From Osedax fenrisi (lineage: Eukaryota; Annelida; Polychaeta; Sabellida; Siboglinidae): a stretch of DNA of 64,000 nucleotides. Shown here one piece after another: positions 38,790 to 50,538 of this stretch. Where the stretch lies: the NCBI GenBank assembly GCA_964019155.1, contig OZ025241.1, positions 29,331,816-29,395,815 on the forward strand, written 5' to 3'. How positions within the stretch are numbered: the first letter of the stretch is position 1; every line of letters starts with the position of its first letter. Made by a program: the position numbers and the translations under genes. A model generated the notes under the pieces. The model was given only the letters and a program-made list of their open reading frames with translations, searched no databases and was not told where the DNA came from.

Positions 38790-39310
38790 AATTTCTAATA
38801 GTATATACTATTTTATAAATTTATTAAAATTTATATAAATTAAAAAAATTAAATAAAAAATCAAATTTATTAACAAATATTTTATTGTACATTTATTATA
38901 ATAGATAGCATATTTATGACGTATAGTAGTATACATATATAATATATTGATTCTACTTGAAATTAAATGGACATTCTAAAACTATATCGATCTCATTCGT
39001 ACGTAACATATTCGAATTATAATCGAGTAATTTCTGAAGTAATAATTTAAATTTAATTAAAAATCAAATTTATTAACAAATACTTCATTGTACAGTTACT
39101 ATAACGGATAGAATATTTATGACGTATAGTATTATACATTTATAATATATTGATTCTACTTGAAATTAAATGGACATTCTAAAAGTATATCGATCTCATT
39201 CGTACGTAACATATTCGAAGAAGAATACAATAATTTCTAATAGTATAAATTAAAATTTAATAAAAAATAAAATTTATTAACAAATATTTGATTGTACAGT
39301 TACTATAACA
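38790..39310 (-). repeat. 204-bp repeat, about 2.5 inverted copies
   Basis: These match the reverse complement of the units at 34571-35071. TGACGTATAGTA recurs at 38917 and 39120. They are more diverged than the left cluster. The last copy breaks off where the right arm of the foldback structure begins. Confidence 0.85.
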
Positions 39311-39769
39311 AATCATTTAAATGCATCACTAATCACTGAATGTAAAGAGCATATCACTTTATATAAAAATAACTCAATAGATAAAGGATAAGTATATTAC
39401 AACGACTCGTTGAACGAGTGCAGTGAAGCATGACGGCGTTGGTTCCAATAATATGTGTCCCTATATACAGTATAAACCCACATATGTGTATACAAATATA
39501 CTATATTATATAGTATATACAATCCAATAATATATCTCTATGTAATTGTATATATGAATTATAATAAAAATGTATACATATGTGTAATATACACAATTAG
39601 TATTACACTCATAAATTATCTTCGTATTTTATTATATGATATTGTGATTGACAGTTTAAGGCAAAGGACATTTGTCCTTGCCTGCGGTCTAGTTTTTAAA
39701 TATATATGTTGATTCATTTTGATTGGCCGCCCTTATCGCGTATAAATCAAATATAGTATCAATCAACTT

Positions 39770-41935
39770 CTAGATTGCATTAATAATTTTTATAAATAGT
39801 TGTTTTCACATGAAATTATAATAATTACAATAAATGATGAGATATTATATATATATATATATGTATGTGTATATGTATATGTATTCACAATTTAAATAAA
39901 ATATTACTAATAATTATTAATGAAAAATGTAACTACTTTTTATTATATATATCAATAAGCATCGAAGTAGTGAGAAAAGCAATTGAATGGATGTAGGCCC
40001 AACATTGTAGGGTATGGCACTTTGAAATAGAGTCGCTGCAGTCAATACCTACTACTAAATACCTACAAATTGTAGATATATTATTTCTACTTATATTGAT
40101 AATTACTATCGATTTTAATGTATTAAAAATAATAGTTATATATATAAAATACAATATATCAACACTCCTTATAATTTTGGTATTTGAATGTATTTTAATT
40201 AAATCATATTTTATTGATATATAATATAAATCCATAGATATAGATAGAAGTCACTTCTAAATATGTCAACGAAAAATAAACTGTTTCAATATTTGACATA
40301 TATAATATAATATGACTAATATCCAATCAAAATCGCTGATGCCATTTTGTTAATTTATCAAGAAAGTCTCATTCTCATATATATCTTTTACATTCATTGT
40401 GTACTTCAATTACTTATCCACTTTCTTTATATCAATGATATCAACCTATTTTATTATACAATTATATCGACATTAAATATAATATTATATTTTTTAAACT
40501 TTTATAAATATTAAAATAAAGTTATCTAATTATATAAGGATGAAATCATAAAATATGAATGTTGAAATAACAAAATCTTAAAAAGGTTTTTAATTTGTAT
40601 CATATATTTATTATTTTTATAAATTATACTATATTATATATATAATATTACTAAATTATAACTATATAATTAATATTTTAGCCAATTATAGTTATCATAT
40701 AATATTATTAAATTAGACTATATTCTAAATATTTTATATTTTACAATACCAAATATTTAATCAACATCAATAATTCCAATAAAATAATTACACATAATAT
40801 CAAATTTATGAGTTTACTATATAATAATTAATAAGTTGAATATTTATTAATATTTATAATTTTGAATAAAAAGAAGAATTGTAAAATTAAATAAAAATAT
40901 GTAATTCAACATTTATTATATAATAATAATACGGTTAATAAAAAATGCTAAACATTTGAATAAAAATGGAAATAAACTATATAATTTGATAAATCAATAA
41001 AATTGGTAAATATAATATATATCAATATAAACGTTGATTCGATAAAACTATGATATGTATGTATAAATAAAAACTCAAATTCATTACGAATGTAAAGTAA
41101 TATTATTCATCCGTATTCAGCGTATCTATATTACAATTAGTGATACTTCGGAAAGGCTCCAATCCCTCGGTGAGATACGATAACTTCGTAACTATGGAAA
41201 CGGAGTAAGGGTAGTAACCGTTGCCGTGGGAAACCGGTGTGCATCAACGACTATGTGAGTGTGTGTGTGAACGTGTGTGTGAGTGAGTGCGCGCGTGATA
41301 TTAGTAAAACAGTTCATAATAAATATAGGTTTATGATTAAATGCGAGCCCCCCCCCCCACCCCACGATGAATGCATTATTGCATTGTTTGATTACACATT
41401 TATATTTAATTCAATAATATTCTCTATTTAAAATATGTTTCAATATATCGGTAGTATTCAATACAATATTAATATCGAATAATAGTATTCGATTAATCAA
41501 AAATAGATAATATATAACAACTATACAACGATTGATGAATGTTGATTCATTACAGAATGTTGCATGTATTAAGAATCGTTGGGCTTGGGATTACAGGCTT
41601 TACTAAAATGAAATATACCAGGATTTATTATGAATTAAATAAAAAAAACAATGTATTAGTAAGTGCAAATCATCAATAAATTAGTAAATGTGACATAAAT
41701 GATAGTATGATACCAATGTATTCATTTAGAAGTCTAACAAGAAACTCTGTTGATGTATATAACTAGTTGATTTAAAATAAATATCAAATTAAGATAGATG
41801 ATAGCTACTAAAAGTTTCGTTAATACGATATATTCTTATTCCACAGTAAATGATTACAATACAAATAACAAACCCAATAAGCCACTTGATATCATTATTT
41901 ATGCGTAAACAAATAAAATAATTTAAAATATGCGT
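39770..41935. other. Mostly A+T-rich non-coding stretch
   Basis: No gene is recognisable. A GC-richer block at about 41140-41300 contains two X-box-like motifs (see findings) and is followed by a (GT)n-like stretch and a poly-C run (41349-41361). Confidence 0.5.
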
Positions 41936-41939
41936 TATT

Positions 41940-44900
41940 CTAAACTTCAATAAATAACCTCATTTGCTTGTTCATTTTATTTTTGAGATCGTCTTTTGAT
42001 TTCTCAGCCATTTCTAATTTATCGAGTGCTTTCTAAATGAAATATGTTTACATTATATAATGATTAATTAGATTTAATTTAAGTTTGTATATTCTATTAT
42101 ATAATAATAGTGTATACATATATAATTATATATTAATTACGTTAAAATTATATACCTATCAGAAAATATTAATAAGTATCATTGTACAGTAAGAGTGATT
42201 TTAAACATGCTATTGGTTATCGATTCCTTAACGGAATTTGGATCATCTATAGGATCATCAAATATGAGTATAGAGAATACACAACATTTTTTTTTTTAAT
42301 TTAGGTCAATATTGTACATGCGCCAGCCTTGTCAAATTTAACAAAATTTAACATGGGAATAGATAGGAAACTACCAAAAAAACATAAATATGTATATTTT
42401 GCACAGTTATAATTAAGCTACAATCATGACATTTTCAGAATATGTGTAATGTGTATAGTTCCTTTGAATATTATAAATTCATAACAAAATTAATTTTATT
42501 TCTAGGATTTTTTTTTAAATTATAGGATTTTCCAGAATATTTTTTGACCTCTCATAATTGTGTACAGAATTGTTATATTTTATAAATTTATATTATATAT
42601 AATAAAAAAATAATTCATTAATCAATATATATAACAATTTGGCTAAAAAAAAGTACAATTACAATGACATTTCTACAATTTTGTCAAAAATCATCAATAA
42701 ATGACCATTTTTTTGTGGAGTTGGTACATTTACAAATTTTACATTTTTTTTTTTTTTTTCCTACTTCATCTTAAGATGTTATATTATAGCGTACAAATAT
42801 TATAAATTTAAAAAAATAGCTCTTTATAATTTTAATAAATAGTCAAATTGGCCTAATTTTTATAAAATTTGTATATATATATAATTTATTTTATTGTTTA
42901 AATTAATTATCTAATAACTAATATTGTAATTAGGGATACTATAGATAATATGTACTATATATTAATGTTATCTATTAGAAGAATATAGTATTTAAAAAAG
43001 TACTCATTATTATATATATACCCATTACAATCAAATACAAATAAAATGTACAGAATTCAAATAAATGTCCTTAAGGACATTGTTTATAACATATACAATA
43101 CATAGGAATAACGACATTTCGAGATTTATTTTTTTTTAATAATTTTTTTTTTTAAAACCTCCGTCGCACCACCAATAATGAACCAAAATGTATATGGTTT
43201 GATAAAATAGTATCATGAGCATCATATCTATAGAATCTACTATGCCGGTTTAGGATCTTTAAAATTAAATCACTCTTATTGTACAGTTATGAATACTAGA
43301 ATGATTTATAAATGACTTATAGATTGTTATTATTTTCAAAAAGAGAATATGATATTGGTATAAAATAAATATAAAATGGTTAATAATATAGAACTATTTA
43401 ACTATGTATCGCTAGATGGCATAGATTCATTATATATAATGATTACAATGATTATAGAGGTCATTCTATTCTTTAGTAAACGATAATGGAACAAAGTTAG
43501 TGTTTATAGGTATGTATAATGTAATGAATATTATTGTACTGTTATAATAACTATATATTCGTATCTATTATTACCACTCGCTATATAATGAACACCAAGA
43601 GTGCCTAGCACACGCCCCGCGAATTCTTGTATAGCCGTCACGCATGAACGCCTCGTGAGTGGCTATATATAGCAGCCCATCACTACATGTACGGCACTTC
43701 CTTGTTTTATCTTAATAAACTTATACATAAGCCTTGTCGCTTTTACATATAACAATATATATATAATGTAATCCGATAGATCACTGTTAACCATATTAGA
43801 CTAATGCGGTAACAAGTCTATCCACTTAGTTTGTGGTTTTAACGCAACACGCGATCATCCAATCACATTATTATATTAAATAGCGTTATCTGATTGGATG
43901 AGACAAGCCCCGCCCCCTGCTTCATTAGAACACTTAGAGGGTTAAGAGAGCGCTATCCTCATCTGTATCACCCCCCCCCCCCCCCGCGTGAGGGGGAGAT
44001 ATATACACTGAGGCAACAACCTTCAGTTGTTTATCCACCACTGATCTCTGCAGTGCCATCTTCTCTAGCCTAGATCTCTCCTGTTCTAGTTGCTCCTGAA
44101 GCTCCTTGTGATCGTGTTCGGCTCCTGTGTGTGTGTGTGTGTGTGTTGAGGTATGTATGTATATATGTGTATAGGCGTATATGTATATATGTGCGTATAT
44201 GTGTATTTGTGTGAGTGTGTGTATATTAATCTCTATTAAGTGCAGTGGTAGGTACACAGAACACATACATGCATATGTCTGTGTATATGATATAGACGGT
44301 AGTTATCAGTCTCGCAGTGTATATTACATAGCATTTATTTATAATACCTACTCTAAGCTTTAATGACATATGCACAATGTATATTTAAAGAAATGCACAG
44401 GCAGAATATCATTATTATTTCCTAGATATAACAATTTATACAAAATACTTTTCATAATTTCAAATTACCTTATATAATATCTAGCCATAATTATAAATCA
44501 TTATCATGGTATAGGTTATATCTAAATAAATTATTATTTACAAAAATGTATATAAAAAACTTATAAATATTAAAAAAATATCTTTTATAAAAATATGAAA
44601 ATCATTTATACAATTGATTCTCTATTTGTATTATTTTTTATTCAAACTATTTATATCTCTCAGTTTGTTTTTAGTTTTTATTTTTGTTGTTCAGCTATTC
44701 TATTCCAATTATAGTTTGGCATTCAAAATACAACTTCTTACTGAGTTTTTTTTATATAATTTTATATAATTTATTACATATTTTGTATTCTTTACATTTT
44801 ACTCATTTATATTTACATTTTGTAACTCATGAGAATCTAACATATCTAGAATATGATGATTGGGGAAGTTCTCGTAAAAAAACACATATATTTGTTTATT

Positions 44901-45576
44901 AACTTCTCCATTATTTACAGCATGAAACCATAAATCTAATTATTATTTATATTAGTGATTCAAAATAATATCATCAAAATATATATATGTGTGAATATTA
45001 AATATAATAAACATTTATCCTCTTAAGTCTAAGATCACATGACTAATCAAACCTTGCCTCTTTTGTCTTTCACATTCCAATGTTTCAGACATTTTGCATT
45101 TCAAAGTCTCCATTTCCTCGCTCTTCTTAAACTCTTCATTAAGCATTCTATTATCAGTGAAATAGTTCAATATAAATAAGAGTTATATTAAGTGTAATAA
45201 CCACACTTGTAAATAATAGTTAATATTATTAATTAACTAGTTTTAACTAATATTTACATAACGATATAGTTTATTATATAGTACATATTATTTATTTTCA
45301 CAATACACGCAACTTAAAAACGTACACAATATAAAGTAATAAAGACGGAGCACAAACTGATGATTAAGACGCGTAGCTAGTATTACCTGGACTGAATGGC
45401 TCTGACAATCTCCTCGTCCTCTTTAGCCTGTCTCTCCAGGGCTAGCAGTTGTTCTAGCTCTTGATTCATGCTGTCTGAATAGTGGCAGCGGTTACAATAG
45501 GCATGAGAACACGTCGATATTAAGAGACTATACGAATTAGGCTATTATTAATAGAATTTAGTCAATTTGCTAGTCT

Positions 45577-45636
<60 letters not shown>

Positions 45637-46348
45637 GTCTGTAATCTATCATAATTAATATTAATATTTATATACATGTATAAGTATATTTAAGAAGGGA
45701 AATTCAAAAGTAAATCACCTACGAATATACATGAATTATAATTTATATTGTGTATCCTTATGAATATGATAGCTTAGCTACAGCATGTAGTGCCTCTCAC
45801 TACCATGTGAAGTTAGTCATCATAATACTGATGAACAATACCGTTACATAATCATTATCTACATGTATAATGTTCATGCGTGATAAGCAATGGTTGAATT
45901 ACTTCTGCGAGTTATTCAACACTTTGACATACCTTTACAATCATCGTATAGTTAACAAGTAGCATAAGCAGGATGGGATGTATCATTAATGCGGAATAAG
46001 TTAATAAGAATATACTCATTTTTATTAAAGGGGCATTTTTGCAATATTCATATTTTTCTTTAAAACAAATTATTATAAATTTAGAATATATGAAATATAT
46101 TCATTAAAATGTTGTTAAAATTATGTTTATACTTGAAATATGATCTATAAAATATATATTTTTAAATCATACTAAATAAATAAATGTCAGTTAAATATTG
46201 TTCATAATCATTATTATAATATATATTTACTAACTGTGCACATACTATTATTAATGATATTTAATAAATATCATAATTATTATTACTACTACTACTACTA
46301 CTACTACTACCACTACCACTACCACTACCACTACCACTACCACTACCA

Positions 46349-46439
<91 letters not shown>

Positions 46440-46549
46440 CACTACCACTACCACTACCACTACCACTACCACTACCACTACCACTACCACTACCACTACC
46501 ACTACCACTACCACTACCACTACCACTACCACTACCACTACCACTACCA

Positions 46550-46616
<67 letters not shown>

Positions 46617-47495
46617 CATCAACAAACATAGCCACACTAAACAAATGTCTAGAAGACATTCGACTATGGCTCTCAACCAACTCGCTATCACTAAACACCC
46701 ACAAAACACAAGCAATACTAATCAATACTACTAAAACTGTTCCAATCGTCCCACTCATTCAGATAAACAACCATAACATAAAATACTCCCCCTACGTAAA
46801 AAATCTTGGAATTACCATTGATCAATCACTGAATTTTACTCAATACACAACAGACTTATCAAAATCCATTAACCGAACACTACACACAATCAGACTAATA
46901 AGACCATCTATAACCACAGAACTATCAAAATTACTAGCAACATCCCTCATACTTCCACGACTTGACTACTGTAACTCTATACTTCATAGACTCCCCAAAA
47001 ACGCACTAATACCACTCAACCGATTACTTTATTCCACTGCACGAACTGTCTACAGAATCCCCAAATACTCCAGGACTCACATAACTCCATACCTAAAATC
47101 TCTTCACTGGCTTCCCATCACACAACGTATCCAATACAAAACCTTACTGATATCCCACCAAGTCATTCATCACAATCACCCCGACTACCTTACTGACATA
47201 CTAATAGAAAATAAACCATCTAGAATACAACGTAAAATCAATAAATACAAATTACTTATACATAATCCAAAACACTTATCACGCAAACAAGAAACCGCAT
47301 TCTCAATTTCTGCCCCAAAATTATGGAATAACCTCCCTTACAATATAAGAGAAATCACCTCAACCCCACTCTTTAAACGTAAATTAAAAACACACCTGTT
47401 CGAAATCGCATATAAATAACCCACGAAAACACGGCCGAAAACTCACACGATGTTGATGGCAGTGTATAAACCATTAGGTTACAAGGTTACAAGGT

Positions 47496-47576
<81 letters not shown>

Positions 47577-50483
47577 AGTATGTAAGATGATATAACCTAA
47601 TCTCCACAATCGCTTGCGTTCATCTTCTAGCAGTGCTGTTTCGTTTAGTAGTTTAGTCTCGGCATCCTGTCTTGCCTGTGTGTAGATGTATTAAGCATAA
47701 CGATGATTACATCAAAGTAAATATCTAGTTTACTTATGAAGTAGAATTATGATTATATCATGTGTATTTTCATAACGATATTATTAAATTCAATTTTAAA
47801 CCCAACCCAAACCTATATATAAGGTTCACCTTATACTTACATGTAAGTATTATGATAACGCTATTGATTAGATATACATCATCGTATTGCAGAATGAATT
47901 CTATGATTCATGACCAACCAATAACTATTAGTACAATCATACTAGTCGATTAATTAATATGTGGATATTGGTATTTACATTTGATGATATGATTAGATTA
48001 GAGTAGTATATAACTACATTAGTAGATACCTGGATTATAATTATAAATGAACAGAAATTATATCAAGTATGGATACTCATTAGAATTGAATTTCAAAGTT
48101 TCAATACTAAGAATAGTATTGGCAGTATTAATGTTAAAGTAGAGATTACATGTTCAATAAAATATTATAATTTTTTTAAATATATTTTTACAGTACCTTT
48201 ATTTAAACAATTGTTATACTAATCAATCTTGTATAAACACAAATAAAATTGAAATCAAAAAATGTAATCCAAAGTTCACATTTTGAGTATCATAAGTTCG
48301 AAACCTAAAAAAATGACAAAATTTAAAATACGAAATATTATTTAAGATGTTTACAGTAATGACACAAATATGATAAGGGTGGATAAGAGAACTAGATAAG
48401 AGTAGATAAGAGAACTAGAAAAGAGTGAATATGAGAGATAGTATACTAGAGTTGTATAACTAGATGAGAGTGGTTTCATAACTAGCTAAGAGTGGTTACA
48501 TCACTAGATGAGAGTGGATGCGAGTGGTTATGGGCGTAACCTTTCTCTCAGCCAGTAGAAGGAGCTTAGTCTGTTGGTTCTCTTCGTTAAGACAGCGCTG
48601 TCTGTGTAGTTTCTGTTTATCTCTGTCGTCCCTCTGCCTTCGTTTCCTCTGCCTCGTCATCAGCTCTTGAAGCCGGGGGTTGTTGTGGTTGTCTTTGTTT
48701 TCTATGCACATCCGTATCGCTGGGGGTGTAATGGGGTGTTATGTAGTGATATGTAACAGAATATCGTATTGTGTGCATATATATATATATATATATATAG
48801 ATAAAATATATATATGTTTTATATATTATATATATAATAATTTGATAATGAAGCATTTAAACTTTATTAATATTACATATAATTACTAACATAAATAAAT
48901 GTAATCAGAATGACAATAAATAAATAAAATCCCACATGTTATTTATTTAATGTTAATATTAAATAGATGAAAATGAATAGTAATATGGATAATACACATA
49001 AACATAGTTGATTAAAAGTATAGAGTATAATTTAATAAATTCTGAAGGTTGCGTAACTATCCCAAGCCTGAGATCCACTCAGATCTGGTACCTATGGGGC
49101 GGGGGAACTTTGCCTAACCTGAGATCCACTCAGACCTAGTACCTATGGGGCGGGGGGGGGGGGAACTTTGCCTAACCTGAGATCCACTCAGACCTAGTAC
49201 CAGGGTCCACGGTGTTCAGCTCATAGGTCTTTTGATCGGTTACCATGTAGAAGCGGAACTGTCGCGAGTTAGGTTTGTCTATAGGCGTAGGCTCAATCTA
49301 AGATAGGGGGCGCTAGTGGTTAGTCTAGGATAGGGGGCGCTAGTGGTTAGTCTAGGATAGGGGGCGCTAGTGGTTAGTCTAGGGTAGGGGGCGCTAGTGG
49401 TTAGTCTAAGATAGGGGGCGCTAGTGGTTAGTCTAGGGTAGGGGGCGCTAGTGGTTAGTCTAGGATAGGGGGCGCTAGTGGTTAGTCTAGGGTAGGGGGC
49501 GCTAGTGGTTAGTCTAGTATAGGGGGCGCTAGTGGTTAGTCTAAGATAGGGGGCGCTAGTGGTTAGTCTAGGGGGCGCTAGTGGTTAGTCTAAGATAGGG
49601 GGCGCTAGTGGTTAGTCTAGGGTAGGGGGCGCTAGTGGTTAGTCTAGGGTAGGGGGCGCTAGTGGTTAGTCTAAGATAGGGGGCGCTAGTGGTTAGTCTA
49701 GGGGGCGCTAGTGGTTAGTCTAAGATAGGGGGCGCTAGTGGTTAGTCTAGGGGGCGCTAGTGGTTAGTCTAAGATAAGGGGCGCTAGTGGTTAGTCTAGG
49801 GTAGGGGGCGCTAGTGGTTAGTCTAGGATAGGGGGCGCTAGTGGTTAGTCTAAGATAGGGGGCGCTAGTGGTTAGTCTAGGGTAGGGGGCGCTAGTGGTT
49901 AGTCTAAGATAGGGGGCGCTAGTGGTTAGTCTAGGGGGCGCTAGTGGTTAGTCTAAGATAGGGGGCGCTAGTGGTTAGTCTAGGGTAGGGGGCGCTAGTG
50001 GTTAGTCTATGATAGGGGGAGCTAGTGGTTAGTCTAGGATAGGGGGCGCTAGTGGTTAGTCTAGGATAGGGGGCGCTAGTGGTTAGGATAGGGGGCGCTA
50101 GTGGTTAGTCTAGGATAGGGGGCGCTAGTGGTTAGTCTAGGATAGGGGGCGCTAGTGGTTAGGATAGGGGGCGCTAGTGGTTAGTCTAGGATATGGTGGT
50201 TAGTCGTGTTAATAGTTCTACAGTTAGTGTGTGTGGTGTGTGTGTGTGTTGTGTGTTAGTGTGTGTGTGTAGGGGCATCATAAAAGGGGGGGATGGAAGG
50301 GATATGATCCCCCACTTTTAAATGTGGGGGGGATATAATATCTGATATCCCGACCACTTTTAAGACCTGCTAATTATTTTATTCTTTATGAATATTATAT
50401 TTCTGCTATTTATAGTCTTTGTAGTATACTTATATCCAACATTGATTTGTATCGTGCAACCCAATAAAAGTCTACTATATATA

Positions 50484-50538
<55 letters not shown>

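Larger units (their letters stand above)
36183..39765. mobile_element. 3.6-kb foldback structure with near-identical inverted arms of about 400 bp
   Basis: The left arm (about 36183-36575) begins TATACGCGATAAGGGCGGCC (a few bases upstream). The right arm (about 39345-39765) is its reverse complement, with only occasional mismatches where I compared them. Both outer ends carry TATA, compatible with a TA target site. The interior holds an A+T palindrome (36810-37400), a 71-bp minisatellite (37735-38770) and 204-bp repeats (38790-39310), but no transposase or other protein I can recognise. It could be a non-autonomous DNA transposon that gathered other repeats, or a foldback-type element. The arms contain a perfect palindrome around AGGACAAATGTCCT. 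Confidence 0.75.

Noticed and set aside
41178..41202. A loxP-like ATAACTTCGTA
   Set aside because: It is only 11 bases with no inverted partner arm or recombinase nearby. Chance match.
41150..41250. Possible extra terminal exon of the SWAP-70-like gene on the minus strand
   Set aside because: The frame that would follow the phase-2 donor GAG|GTTATT hits a TGA at once after the acceptor-like TAG. The other frames do not resemble the family tail.
46236..46758. Poly-Val, poly-Ser/Gly and Tyr-His frames
   Set aside because: They are translations of the (ACT)n/(ACCACT)n microsatellite in an intron.
49298..50200. Each minisatellite unit carries AGGGGGCGCT, which fits the AGRKGGCRSY half of the CTCF consensus, suggesting a CTCF-site array
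   Set aside because: The upstream CCASY half does not match. The lineage may lack CTCF, and the motif is explained by multiplication of the exon 8 acceptor.
49298..50200. CRISPR-like regular repeats
   Set aside because: There are no unique spacers: units follow each other without intervening sequence, and the genome is eukaryotic.
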